Source: Candidatus Krumholzibacteriota bacterium
GTDB lineage: Bacteria > Krumholzibacteriota > Krumholzibacteriia > JAJRXK01
DNA: 64,000 bases
Reading direction: 5' to 3'
Assembly: GCA_029262065.1 (NCBI GenBank)
Contig: JAJDAC010000002.1
Span: forward strand, 248,001 to 312,000
The position numbers and the translations under genes were made by a program. This document shows positions 8,956 through 17,641 of the stretch, in pieces. The first letter of the stretch is position 1. Every line of letters begins with the position of its first letter. The notes beneath the pieces were generated by a model. That model worked only from the letters and a program-made list of their open reading frames with translations, did not search any database and had not been told where the DNA came from.

Positions 8956-9741
8956 TCAAAGCGGGCCAGAGATTCCGCCGTCCTTACGGACGCGCCAGAA
9001 GTGGATAGCCATGCCAAAACCTGCAATCAGAGGAATGGCAACGCAGTGGAGCACGTAGAAGCGAAGCAGTGTACCGGCGCCGACGAAACGCCCACCCAGT
9101 AGGGCGAAGCGAACGTCATCACCAATATGCACCAGAGAAACATCGCCCACCCGAAGTAGAGCGGCACCCGGCCCCTCGTGTCCCAGGAACGGCGTAGCCC
9201 GCGCCATGTTCGACCCTACCGTGATGGCCCAGATGGCCAGCTGATCCCAGGGCAACAGGTAGCCCGTGAACGAGAGCAGCAGGGTCAGCACGAGTAGGAT
9301 CACGCCTACGTTCCAGTTGAATTCGCGCGGCGGCTTGTAGCTACCGGTCATGAACACGCGGAACATATGGACCCACACCGCGATGACCATGGCATGCGCA
9401 CCCCATCGATGCAGCTCGCGCATGATCCCAAGCGGGACCTGCTCGCGCAGATCAATGATGTCCACGTACGCGTACTCGATGGTGGGGCGGTAGTAGAACA
9501 TGAGTAGTAGTCCGGTGATCGTCTCCAGCAAGAACAGGAAGAACGACAGGCCGCCGGCGCACCACGTGTACTTCATCTTCACGCCGGATTTGCGAACCTT
9601 CACCGGATGCAGATGGAGCAACACGTTGCTCATGATCACGAGTACCCGGTTACGGTCCGTATCGGGGTAACCGTGGCGGAAGAACGCGGTCCAAAGCTGT
9701 GACCGCGCAATCGACTTCTTGACGTTGGCCAGGCGGCTCAT
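8956..9741 (-). CDS. Cytochrome b N-terminal half (b6-like)
   Basis: 261 residues from the ATG at 9741, which has GGAAAGGA close upstream; a longer frame to 9867 would overlap the Rieske gene and adds unrelated residues. It holds the four-helix haem-binding core of cytochrome b: histidines in LHRWGAHAMVIAVWVHMFRV and in FYVLHCVAIPLIAGFGMAIH are the b-haem ligands, and SFTGYLLPWDQLAIWA is the conserved Qo-side sequence. It is paired with the C-terminal half downstream and the Rieske protein upstream (34-base gap). Firm family call. Confidence 0.92.
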   Translation of the reverse strand: MSRLANVKKSIARSQLWTAFFRHGYPDTDRNRVLVIMSNVLLHLHPVKVRKSGVKMKYTWCAGGLSFFLFLLETITGLLLMFYYRPTIEYAYVDIIDLREQVPLGIMRELHRWGAHAMVIAVWVHMFRVFMTGSYKPPREFNWNVGVILLVLTLLLSFTGYLLPWDQLAIWAITVGSNMARATPFLGHEGPGAALLRVGDVSLVHIGDDVRFALLGGRFVGAGTLLRFYVLHCVAIPLIAGFGMAIHFWRVRKDGGISGPL

Positions 9742-9775
9742 GGTTCCTTTCCGGAGTGCGAGAGAAGCGGCAGGA

Positions 9776-10366
9776 TCAAGCCATGGAGACGAAGGATTCG
9801 GGGTTGTCCCACTGACCCTTTTCCCACTGGTACTTCGAATTCTTGTCCACCACGACCTGGCCGTCATCGGCCACGTAGATCTTGTAACGTTCGAGCGGAC
9901 GCGGCGCCGGTCCCTCGAAGTTCATGCCGTCGATATAGAACCCGCTGCCGTGGCACGGGCACTTGAATTTCTGTTCGCCGCCCAGCCAATTGGGCGTGCA
10001 ACCCAGGTGCGTACATATGGTGCTGAGCGCGAACAACGTCGCCTCGTCACGTACGATCCAAACGCCGAACTTCGATTTGAAACGTTCGTCGACGGCGCCC
10101 ACTTCGTACTCGCTGGGAAACCCGGCCTTGAATGTACTGGGGGGCTCGAACAGGACGTTGGGAAACAGGAACCGCAGGGACACACCGGCCAGCATGGCGA
10201 AGCCGGCGGTGATGGACACCCAGGCCAAACCCAACCATGGGAAGAAGCCGCGGCGCGACGTTTTCCCGCGCAGGCCGGAAAGACCTTCGGCTCCCAGGAT
10301 ATTCTCGGCCCGTCGGGTCGGCGCCGCCGTAGGCGATGTGGGCGGCGATTGTCGGCTGTCGGTCAT
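9776..10366 (-). CDS. Rieske [2Fe-2S] protein, TAT-exported
   Basis: 196 residues from the ATG at 10366. A twin-arginine motif, TSRRGFFPWLGLAW (~36-49), precedes a membrane anchor ending near residue 70. The cluster motifs are intact: CTHLGC (C118, H120, C123) and CPCHGSGF (C136, C138, H139). This is the Rieske subunit that takes the first electron from quinol and passes it to cytochrome c. It heads the core block Rieske, b (two genes), octahaem c. The 134-base gap upstream to the HEAT gene could hold an internal promoter. An earlier in-frame start at 10447 would add about 27 low-complexity residues and is less likely. Confidence 0.93.
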   Translation of the reverse strand: MTDSRQSPPTSPTAAPTRRAENILGAEGLSGLRGKTSRRGFFPWLGLAWVSITAGFAMLAGVSLRFLFPNVLFEPPSTFKAGFPSEYEVGAVDERFKSKFGVWIVRDEATLFALSTICTHLGCTPNWLGGEQKFKCPCHGSGFYIDGMNFEGPAPRPLERYKIYVADDGQVVVDKNSKYQWEKGQWDNPESFVSMA

Positions 10367-10500
10367 GACACCTGGACCCTTTCGGGAATCAAAAACAAGG
10401 GAATCTCGGGGCATCGAACCGCCCGGACCGCGGGGCCGTTTCGCCACGATGAGCGACTATATCGGGTGGGCGAGGAGAGCGTCAAACCGTTTCCAGAGTG

Positions 10501-11400
10501 CTAGTTGGCGCGCAGAGCCCGAATTGCGGCTTCTTGCACCAACGGATGATCGGCCTGCCTCGAAAGCTCTTCCAGACGCGACCGTCGGTCCGGCGAGGGC
10601 AGGATCTTTTCCAGACGTCCCAGGGCCTCGGCGGCCATGAGCATGGTCTGTTGCGACAATTGAGGCGTCATTTCGGGCTGCCGGGCCAGATACTCGGCGT
10701 CCAGCATCTTCAGGAGCAAGCCTTCGCCGGCATCGCTGCCCAAGTGGGTAAGAGCGTTGGCGGCATTCCAGGCCACGTCCACGGCCCCGTCCTGCAAGCG
10801 AGCTTCGATCGCGGAAATAGCCGTGGGATCGCCAATGGAAGCCAGCGCGGCCACCGCCACGCTGCGAATTCCGGGATCCTCGTCGCGGCTCAGTTCCACC
10901 ATGCGGGGTATCGCCTCGTAAGCCTTCGCATTGCCCAGCGCGACCACCGCGTACAAACGGGTCTCGGCGTCGGCATCCGATGTTGCCGCCAGAAGCGCGG
11001 GAATCGCGGCGGGAATGGTGGCAAAGCTAAGCACGCGAGTGAGATAGCGTCGCGGCTCGGGATCACCGCCGGCCGTTCGGTCATACACCGCCAACAGCTG
11101 CGCCTGGAACGCAACGTCCTCCAGCAGCTCGGGCTTGGCGGAAATCCGCTTGGATAGCTCAAAGGCGGCCTGGCCACGCCGCCGACTGTCACCCGAGGCG
11201 ACCTGCTGCAAAATGTCTTCTGGTGCGCGGTCCCCGCCCACCAGGAAATTCATACTCAGAAAAACCCCTACAGCCACCAGCACGATCAGGGCTGGGACCA
11301 GAAACAGCTGTCCAATGGCCTTGAGGCCACCGGCTCCCTCTTCTTCGCGGAAAGGGGGAATTTCAGGGCCCGGGCGAGGCGATCCTTCGGAATCGGTCAC
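10501..11400 (-). CDS. Membrane-anchored HEAT-repeat protein
   Basis: 299 residues. One transmembrane helix lies at ~30-50 (LFLVPALIVLVAVGVFLSMNF), and the rest is helical HEAT/PBS-lyase-like repeats from about 60 to the end (units such as ETRLYAVVALGNAKAYEAIPRMV and IRSVAVAALASIGDPTAISAIE). No catalytic residues. It uses a GTG start at 11400. Placed between a four-cluster ferredoxin and the Rieske gene on the same strand, it may be an assembly or docking factor for the complex; that role is inferred from context only. Confidence 0.8.
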   Translation of the reverse strand: MTDSEGSPRPGPEIPPFREEEGAGGLKAIGQLFLVPALIVLVAVGVFLSMNFLVGGDRAPEDILQQVASGDSRRRGQAAFELSKRISAKPELLEDVAFQAQLLAVYDRTAGGDPEPRRYLTRVLSFATIPAAIPALLAATSDADAETRLYAVVALGNAKAYEAIPRMVELSRDEDPGIRSVAVAALASIGDPTAISAIEARLQDGAVDVAWNAANALTHLGSDAGEGLLLKMLDAEYLARQPEMTPQLSQQTMLMAAEALGRLEKILPSPDRRSRLEELSRQADHPLVQEAAIRALRAN

Positions 11401-11470
11401 AGCTCAGTTCCAGGTAGAAAGGAAGCCGACGGCGGCTCATGGAGGTTGTGCTCGACCAGTTCAAATCTGG

Positions 11471-11953
11471 TCAAGTAGTGGAATGGTATCCCTGACCCGG
11501 CCAGTATTTCTTCTGGATGCGCGGTCCCCCGACGTACTCGGGGACCCAGATCGCCTCCTTGATGCAAACCTGCTCGCAGAGTCGGCAACCCACGCATTCT
11601 TTTTCGTGCACGATCGCAGTCCACTGGGGCAAACCCAGCGCTTCCTGCTCGGGTGCGGCCACCAGCTCGATACAATCGAACGGGCAGATGGTTACGCAGT
11701 AATCACACCCGGTGCAGGCGTCGATATCGACTACGGCCTTGGGCATTTCCTTGGGCTTGTACTTATGCACCATGGATCCGTCATCGTCGTAGATGCACTC
11801 CACTGGGCAGTACTTCCCGCAAACGCTGCAGTCGATGCAGAGAGCGGGATCGATGACGTGGAGTTCCTTCTTGCCACCGGTAATCGCCTCGGTGGGGCAC
11901 TTGATCGCGCACACCTGGCAACCGATGCAGGACTCCGTGATGACATGGGACAT
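11471..11953 (-). CDS. Ferredoxin-like protein with four [4Fe-4S] motifs
   Basis: 160 residues from the ATG at 11953, with GGAGAG nine to ten bases upstream. Four complete C-x2-C-x2-C-x3-C motifs occur in two tandem pairs: CIGCQVCAIKCP, CIDCSVCGKYCP, CTGCDYCVTICP and CVGCRLCEQVC. Four clusters are therefore predicted in two bacterial-ferredoxin modules. There is no signal peptide, so the protein is cytoplasmic. It is first in the respiratory gene run and could pass electrons to the quinone pool together with the downstream complex, or simply be cotranscribed. The upstream frame to 12634 is a chance extension antisense to the PAP2 gene. Confidence 0.9.
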   Translation of the reverse strand: MSHVITESCIGCQVCAIKCPTEAITGGKKELHVIDPALCIDCSVCGKYCPVECIYDDDGSMVHKYKPKEMPKAVVDIDACTGCDYCVTICPFDCIELVAAPEQEALGLPQWTAIVHEKECVGCRLCEQVCIKEAIWVPEYVGGPRIQKKYWPGQGYHSTT

Positions 11954-12044
11954 GGTCGATGACTCTCCGCCCTGCGCGAAACTTCGCGCGCTCAAATAGC
12001 CTGCGCGAGGCGCCGCGCCCTGGATCGAACTTTGGCCGCGCCAG

Positions 12045-12072
12045 ACTATACAGGAAGCGTGCCGAGGGGCAA
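12045..12072 (-). promoter_or_regulatory. Candidate promoter of the ferredoxin-bc operon
   Basis: On the minus strand TTGCCC (12072-12067) and TATAGT (12050-12045; five of six to the -10 consensus) are 16 bases apart. Transcription would start near 12038, about 85 bases before the ferredoxin ATG. The -35 lies inside a small GAGGGG/CCCCTC dyad (12064-12079). Confidence 0.45.
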
Positions 12073-12079
12073 ACCCCTC

Positions 12080-12106
12080 CCAACGACAGGTTTGGGGTGT
12101 CGTTGG
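12080..12106. promoter_or_regulatory. Perfect 9-bp inverted repeat in divergent promoter region
   Basis: CCAACGACA (12080-12088) pairs exactly with TGTCGTTGG (12098-12106) across a nine-base loop. It sits just upstream of the predicted ferredoxin promoter and about 30 bases before the rightward PAP2 start. It could be a regulator-binding dyad or a leader hairpin. There is no T-tract, so a terminator is unlikely. Confidence 0.4.
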
Positions 12107-12134
12107 CCCGAAGATGCCCCTAGGCTGGCACCCC

Positions 12135-12890
12135 ATGAATACTCCGCCCACAGTGCCCAGGATCCTCGGCGTCGCGATCGCGCTGGCGTTGCTGGCCTCC
12201 ACGGCGACAAACGCCACGGCGGGCGTCGTGAACCGCGACCAGCTGCGGCGCGCGCTCTCGCATCTCCAGGACACCGACCTCCTACATGCACTGGCCGTGG
12301 GCGGCGTGGGAGCCATGTCGGTGGCTCCCTGGGACGGCGAAATCGTGGAGTTCGCGAGGGATCGCCATTGGCTGGGTAGAGACGCGGGACGCATCGGCAA
12401 ATGGGCCGGCCATCGGTGGACGGTCGGAGCCGAGATGCTGCTGGTACCGGTAGTGGGTTGGGCGATCGGACACGACGCGTTGCGCGACGCGGGACTCCTG
12501 CTTTGGCCCGCCCAGTTGGCCACGCAGGCCGTGGTGCAGGGCCTCAAGTACTCCACGCGACGATCGCGACCGGACAGGGGCGAGCTGGTGAGCTTTCCTT
12601 CGGGACACGCATCGGGCGCCTGGACCACCGCCACCGTGTTGCACGATCGTTTCGGCGCGAAGGTCGGCGTACCCGCCTACGCCGCGGCTCTCTATATAGG
12701 ACTCAGCCGACTGCAGGCCAACAAGCACCATCTGAGCGACGTTATCTTTGGCTTCGCGGTGGCCCATTGGTGCACCAAGGCGGTAACCCGGTCGGCGCAA
12801 GACGGCGTCGCGACCAGCTGGACGCCGCGGCCAACCGTTCTGCCCAGTGGCGATGGCATGGGCCTGTCCCTGCTACGACGAAATCTCTGA
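12135..12890 (+). CDS. PAP2-family phosphatase
   Basis: 251 residues from the ATG at 12135, which begins a signal-peptide-like N-terminus; an ATG at 12114 is the alternative, and neither has a strong ribosome site. All three acid-phosphatase signature blocks are present: KYSTRRSRPD, SFPSGHASG and SRLQANKHHLSDV, which supply the catalytic His residues, Arg and Asp. Such enzymes remove phosphate from lipid phosphates such as undecaprenyl or phosphatidylglycerol phosphates on the periplasmic side. It lies 15 bases upstream of the ClC gene and is probably cotranscribed. Substrate not determinable. Confidence 0.88.
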   Translation: MNTPPTVPRILGVAIALALLASTATNATAGVVNRDQLRRALSHLQDTDLLHALAVGGVGAMSVAPWDGEIVEFARDRHWLGRDAGRIGKWAGHRWTVGAEMLLVPVVGWAIGHDALRDAGLLLWPAQLATQAVVQGLKYSTRRSRPDRGELVSFPSGHASGAWTTATVLHDRFGAKVGVPAYAAALYIGLSRLQANKHHLSDVIFGFAVAHWCTKAVTRSAQDGVATSWTPRPTVLPSGDGMGLSLLRRNL

Positions 12891-12905
12891 CTCGAAACGA
12901 CCAAC

Positions 12906-14933
12906 GTGAAACGACCCACGCTGCGCTTTGTCGGCCCCGACGGTTTCCACAACTACGGCATGTTCCTGCTGTTGGCGGGAATCGTGGGCCTGGCCACGGG
13001 CGGAGGTGTTGTGTTGTTTCGTCGCAGTTACGAGCTGATCACGCATTGGCTCCTGGGCGGCGGACATCTGGTGCTCGATGCCCTCGCCGCAGCCCCCGCC
13101 TGGAAGCTACTGTTGGTGCCCACCGTGGGTGGTCTGGTCGTGGGCACCATTCGCAAAATGCTGCCTACCAGCGGTGGTCACCACGGCGTGACCAACGCCA
13201 TGCACGCCACGGCGTTCAACGACGGAAAAATACCCATCGTCCACACCGTTCGGACCTTCTTCACCAACATCATCTCCATTGGCACGGGTGCATCGGTGGG
13301 CCCAGAGGGTCCGGTAATCGAACTGGGGTCGGGGTTGGGTTCGGCCGTCGGACAGTGGATGAAGCTCTCGCCCGAACGAGTGCGAACGTTGGTGGGATCG
13401 GGCGCGGCGGCCGGACTGGCCGCGGCATTCAACGCCCCGATCGCCGGCGCCATCTTTGCCGTGGAGATCGTTCTGCGTGACTTCGCCGTGGTCACGTTCA
13501 GTCCAATCATCGTAGCCGCCGTCATTGGCACCGCGCTGAGTCGTGCATTTCTAGGCGACGCGCCCGCCTTCCAAACCCTCACTTACGAACTTGGCTCACC
13601 GTGGGAGCTGCCCTTGTACATCGTTCTGGGTGCGGCGGCCGGGCTACTGGGCGTGGCCTTCACGCGTTCGCACCATGCGTTCGCCCGACTGGAACAGTCG
13701 CGCGTGCCGCGCCCCATTCTGGCCGCGGCCGGCGGTCTTGTACTGGGTCTCGCGTTCGTGGCCGGCCTCCCGCAACTATTCGGCGTTGGCTACGAGCCCA
13801 CGAGCCAACTCCTGAACGGCGACCTCGGATGGAAACTCATGCTGTTGCTGCTGGCCGCCAAACTCCTGGCTACGAATCTTTCGCTGGGTACCGGCTTTAC
13901 CGGCGGCATCTTCGCACCGGCGCTGCTCATGGGCGGCGCGCTGGGCGGTGTGTTTGGAACCGCCGTCGCCCAACTGCCACTATCGGTGGGCCCCACCGGC
14001 GCCTACAGCCTGGTAGGCATGGCCGCGCTCATGGCCGCGGTAACCCACGCCCCCATTACGTCCATTCTCATTCTGTTTGAAATGACGGGCGGCTACGAGG
14101 TCATCCTACCGCTCATGCTGTCCTGCATCACCGCCGTGGCCGTCTCGCAAGCGTTGAGCCGCGACTCGATTTTCACGTTGGGACTCAGTCGCGCCGGCGT
14201 CGACATGAACTTCGGACGCGAAAGCGCCATCTTGCGCGGCTTCTACGCCGAAGACCTCATGCACCCCGATGCTCCAGTCCTGGCCGTGAACTGCGACATC
14301 GAAGAAATCGTGCAGCGCTTCCTCGAAAATCTCGAGAACCGCTACTACGTGGTGGACGACCAGAGAGTGCTGGTAGGCGTCATCGATATCCACGACATGA
14401 AGGAGCTGGTTCGAGAACAGGGGCTATCCCGCTTGGTGCTTGCGGCCGATATCATGCGACCGGTGACCGTGCCGGTTTCGTCGCGGCTGAACCTGGAAGA
14501 GACAATCCATATGTTCACACGCGCCGAAGAAGAAGAGCTACCCGTTGTCGACGACAGTGAACCAGCCCGACTGTTGGGAGCCATCAGCCGGCGCGATATC
14601 CTGGAACTCTACAATCGGGAAATCCTGAACCGCGAGGTGTTGGGAATCAAACTCGTACACCATGACACCGATGCCACCGACTACGTAGACCTGCCCGACG
14701 AGTACAAAGTGGAGCTGCTGCCGGTGACCGTCGCAATGACGGGAAAGAACCTGACCGAGCTGGACCTACGCGGCCGTTTCCAGATCCACGTGCTGGCCAT
14801 CAAACGACCGAGTCGTCGATCGAGCGGGTACAACGAATTGCCCGATCCGCGGCGGCCACTTTCACGCGACGATCGTTTGGTGGTGGTGGGGCGGATGGAA
14901 GATCTGGCGCGGTGTCGCGAGGAAGGGGTTTAG
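12906..14933 (+). CDS. ClC-type chloride channel/antiporter with CBS pair and TrkA-C domain
   Basis: 675 residues with a GTG start. The membrane domain (~15-425) has the anion-path motifs GTGASVGPEGP, with the gating glutamate E134, and GTGFTGGIFAPALLMGG. Two CBS domains follow (~440-570; SILRGFYAEDLMHPDAPV, AADIMRPVTVPVSS), then a TrkA-C-like domain at ~590-675 (YKVELLPVTVAMTGKNL). The gating glutamate implies pH-dependent transport. The residue in the position of the internal proton glutamate of CLC-ec1 seems to be Asp (AFLGDAP) in my hand alignment, so whether it is a channel or an exchanger is open. Regulation by adenine nucleotides through CBS is typical of the family. Confidence 0.9.
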   Translation: MKRPTLRFVGPDGFHNYGMFLLLAGIVGLATGGGVVLFRRSYELITHWLLGGGHLVLDALAAAPAWKLLLVPTVGGLVVGTIRKMLPTSGGHHGVTNAMHATAFNDGKIPIVHTVRTFFTNIISIGTGASVGPEGPVIELGSGLGSAVGQWMKLSPERVRTLVGSGAAAGLAAAFNAPIAGAIFAVEIVLRDFAVVTFSPIIVAAVIGTALSRAFLGDAPAFQTLTYELGSPWELPLYIVLGAAAGLLGVAFTRSHHAFARLEQSRVPRPILAAAGGLVLGLAFVAGLPQLFGVGYEPTSQLLNGDLGWKLMLLLLAAKLLATNLSLGTGFTGGIFAPALLMGGALGGVFGTAVAQLPLSVGPTGAYSLVGMAALMAAVTHAPITSILILFEMTGGYEVILPLMLSCITAVAVSQALSRDSIFTLGLSRAGVDMNFGRESAILRGFYAEDLMHPDAPVLAVNCDIEEIVQRFLENLENRYYVVDDQRVLVGVIDIHDMKELVREQGLSRLVLAADIMRPVTVPVSSRLNLEETIHMFTRAEEEELPVVDDSEPARLLGAISRRDILELYNREILNREVLGIKLVHHDTDATDYVDLPDEYKVELLPVTVAMTGKNLTELDLRGRFQIHVLAIKRPSRRSSGYNELPDPRRPLSRDDRLVVVGRMEDLARCREEGV

Positions 14934-15001
14934 GCGTGGCTTGATTGGAGCGCCCGCGCCACTGCTCCTGGGTTGCGTGTTCTCACGAGCTGACGTGGCG
15001 C

Positions 15002-15017
15002 TGGCACGACGCGTGCT
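15002..15017 (+). promoter_or_regulatory. Candidate sigma54 (-24/-12) promoter upstream of M61 peptidase
   Basis: TGGCACGACGCGTGCT matches TGGCACG-N4-TTGCW at all defined positions but one. It lies about 109 bases before the chosen start of the M61 peptidase gene, in a 192-base gap with no other visible element. No enhancer-binding protein gene is in the window. Confidence 0.35.
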
Positions 15018-15125
15018 GTTCTACTCCCACGTATCTCTGGGTATCGCGGGAAACGACTCGACATCAACCGGCTCTTTCGCCCCTCGCGCTCCACGCGAGG
15101 GCCTCTGCATCCATTTACGTTTGCG

Positions 15126-16517
15126 ATGGTCATCGTGTTCGCGGTGGCCGTGGCGGTGGGCATGCGCCTGGCACCAGGCGCCGACCCGCACCCCGTAGTC
15201 CTCGACTACGTGGTGAAGGTGAGCGACGCGGCGCAAGGAAGCCTCGATGTCGAACTGGACATCGAGTCGCCCGACAGCCGCAGCCTGATACTTGGCTTCA
15301 GCGGACATGCGGTATCCGACCAGTTGCCTCGTACGCGATACCGGGTTCGCTCGGCCCAAAATGAACGCGGCGAATCTCTCGCCATCGAGCCCCATCAAAA
15401 CGGTTGGAGAATCTCGACCAAGAAAGCCGAGCGAGTACATATCAGCTACGACGTGCGCTTGCGCTTTGGAAGCGACAATAGCGGTTTTTCCCAAGAAGTC
15501 CTGAGCCGCTGTGACGTTGAGGGTGCGCGCCTGTTGGGCAGCGATGTGTTTCTTTTTCCGTTGGGTCGCGAAGCTGCGGCCATCGGTGCGCGTTACGAAC
15601 TACCGCCGGGATGGTCCCTCTACCATCCGTTTGCCGTCGACGAACACACCGCCCAGTACCCCAGTCTGCATTCCCTGTATTCGTCGGTCGTTGCCGCGGG
15701 ACCGTACCGGGTAGCTCGACGCAGCCTGGCCGGATGCGATCTGACGATTGCAATTCAGGGTCAATTCGCCTTCGGCGATGACGACCTGGTGAGCATGATC
15801 GAGCGGGTGGTAGCACGCGAGTTGGAATTCTTCGGATCTACTCCCCGCCCCAGCTACCTGTTTGTGGTGAACCCTCACCCCCGGTCGAGCGATCCAGACA
15901 ACTTGCGTTACTTCGGACTGCACTTCGACGCCAGCATGATGATCCTCTTGGACGAACGAACCGACTATCGCCGTCTACAGGCCGAACCGGCGCAGATCTG
16001 TGCGCATGAGTTCTTCCACAACTGGAACGGCGGGCTGATAAAGCAGCACGGGTACGACATGAACTGGTTCATCGAGGGCGTGACCACCTACTACAGCTAC
16101 CAGTTTCGAATGGACTGCCGAATGCTGGACCCGGGCACCTACGCGGCGACCGTGCGCGAACGTTTCGAACGCGACGTGCTCAACAGTGGACTGCTGGGAC
16201 ATTCGAGCCTGGCCACGGTCAGCACTCAGGTACTGCAAGCCGCCGAAACCACAAGCTTCCTGTACTCGGGGGGCCTGGTGGTGGCCAAGGCCCTCGACCA
16301 CGAGATAGAGCGCCGCACCAACAACCGGCGTTCGCTCGACGATGTCATGCGCAATCTCGTGCAGAAGGCGCAGGCCAACCGGGACTTCATACTCACTCGC
16401 GAAGCGCTCGAAGCCGAGCTGGAACTGATTACCGAGAGTTCCATGACCGAATGGCTTGCCCGCTACGTGTACGGTCTGGAAACACCACCGCTCGATGCCG
16501 TCGACCCGGCACGGTGA
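15126..16517 (+). CDS. M61-family (glycyl aminopeptidase-like) metallopeptidase
   Basis: 463 residues. A short hydrophobic N-terminus (VIVFAVAVAVGM) suggests export. The zinc site is intact: HEFFHNW at 294-298 and the third ligand E317 in WFIEGVTTYY, the spacing used by M61 peptidases. Before it is the beta-rich N-terminal M61 domain. The usual C-terminal PDZ domain is missing; the protein ends soon after the helical catalytic part. There is no ribosome site near the ATG, so a start further upstream at a non-ATG codon is possible. It is transcribed alone, possibly from the sigma54-like site at 15002, and convergent with the aldo/keto reductase. Confidence 0.8.
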   Translation: MVIVFAVAVAVGMRLAPGADPHPVVLDYVVKVSDAAQGSLDVELDIESPDSRSLILGFSGHAVSDQLPRTRYRVRSAQNERGESLAIEPHQNGWRISTKKAERVHISYDVRLRFGSDNSGFSQEVLSRCDVEGARLLGSDVFLFPLGREAAAIGARYELPPGWSLYHPFAVDEHTAQYPSLHSLYSSVVAAGPYRVARRSLAGCDLTIAIQGQFAFGDDDLVSMIERVVARELEFFGSTPRPSYLFVVNPHPRSSDPDNLRYFGLHFDASMMILLDERTDYRRLQAEPAQICAHEFFHNWNGGLIKQHGYDMNWFIEGVTTYYSYQFRMDCRMLDPGTYAATVRERFERDVLNSGLLGHSSLATVSTQVLQAAETTSFLYSGGLVVAKALDHEIERRTNNRRSLDDVMRNLVQKAQANRDFILTREALEAELELITESSMTEWLARYVYGLETPPLDAVDPAR

Positions 16518-16533
16518 CCCAAAGCGCCTTGGG
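16518..16533. terminator. Possible bidirectional hairpin between convergent genes
   Basis: CCCAA (16518-16522) and TTGGG (16529-16533) form a short stem with a six-base loop in the 18-base gap between the convergent M61 and aldo/keto reductase genes. The stem is short and lacks a proper T-tract, so the call is weak. Confidence 0.25.
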
Positions 16534-16535
16534 GC

Positions 16536-17564
16536 CTACTCCAACCCGGATAGCCGGCGCAGATTCACCCCACCCTGCATGAACTCCAGGTAGTTCTGCG
16601 ACGGCGCGGAAATCTCGTCCAGCCGCTCCAGCGAGTCGTCGGCCACCAGCAGGTCCAACGAGTCCCATTGCTGCACCAGATGCTCGCGCGTGCGCGGCCC
16701 GATGATCGCGCTGGTCACCGCGGGTTGATCCAGTACCCACCGTAGCGACAACGTTACCGGCGACGTCTCGAGCTCCTTGGACGCCGCAACCACCGCGTCG
16801 ACGATATCGAAGTTCCGCGCGGTGAACGTACGTTCTTTCCAGGGAAGCATGATGTCCTGCTCCGATGGGCTCGTCAGGCGCGCACCCGCTGGCCCGCCGC
16901 CGTCACGCTGGTACTTTCCCGAAAGCATACCGAAGCCAAGCGGGCTCCAAGCCAACACCCCCACGTCGTAGTGCTCGGCCACCGGCATCAGGTCGATTTC
17001 GATGTCACGACAAACCAGACTGTACTGCGGCTGCGTACTTACAAACTTCTCGAAGCCGCGCGCGGCGGCGCGTTCCAGGGCCAGGGTCAGCTGCCAACCG
17101 GTGAAGTTGCAGCAGCCCACGTAGTGGACCTTCCCCTCGTGAACCAGATCGCTCAACACACTCAGGGTCTCTTCAATGGGAGTCAGGGCGTCCCACATGT
17201 GAACCTGGTACAGATCGATGTAGTCGGTATCCAGTCGGCGCAGACTCAACTCCACCTGCTCGCGGATATTCTTGCGACTGCTTCCCATCTGGTTGGCGGC
17301 GTCGCCCTCGGGAAAGAAACACTTGGTGGCCAGAACCACCTTGTCGCGTCGTCCTCGCAGACCCTTGGCCAGGATTTCTTCGCTTCGTCCGGCCGCGTAG
17401 CGATTGGCGGTATCAATGAAGTTGCCACCCCGCTCGAGGTAGTCCTCGAGGATGGCCAGCGAGGTGGCCTCGTCAGCCCCCCAGGTGTCGTTTCCGAAGT
17501 TCATGGTTCCCAGGCACAGGGGCGATACCTTCAGCCCACTGCTGCCCAGCATTCGATAGATCAT
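16536..17564 (-). CDS. Aldo/keto reductase
   Basis: 342 residues from the ATG at 17564 (product begins MIYRMLGSSGLKVS, the usual family start; AGGAG lies 11 bases upstream). The catalytic tetrad is visible: D51 and Y56 in FIDTANRYAAG, K81 in LATKCFF, H122 in DLYQVHMWD. The C-terminal NADP(H)-binding segment AIIGPRTREHLVQQ is present. It is a soluble TIM-barrel NADPH-dependent oxidoreductase of the AKR11/12-like group; the substrate cannot be told from sequence. It is not linked to a pathway by its neighbours. Confidence 0.92.
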   Translation of the reverse strand: MIYRMLGSSGLKVSPLCLGTMNFGNDTWGADEATSLAILEDYLERGGNFIDTANRYAAGRSEEILAKGLRGRRDKVVLATKCFFPEGDAANQMGSSRKNIREQVELSLRRLDTDYIDLYQVHMWDALTPIEETLSVLSDLVHEGKVHYVGCCNFTGWQLTLALERAAARGFEKFVSTQPQYSLVCRDIEIDLMPVAEHYDVGVLAWSPLGFGMLSGKYQRDGGGPAGARLTSPSEQDIMLPWKERTFTARNFDIVDAVVAASKELETSPVTLSLRWVLDQPAVTSAIIGPRTREHLVQQWDSLDLLVADDSLERLDEISAPSQNYLEFMQGGVNLRRLSGLE

Positions 17565-17641
17565 CGTCCTGCACGCTCCTGGTGACGGTAGATCGCCATT
17601 GTAGGAGCCTGTCACCGTCGCGGCGACGGAAATGTGACGAG

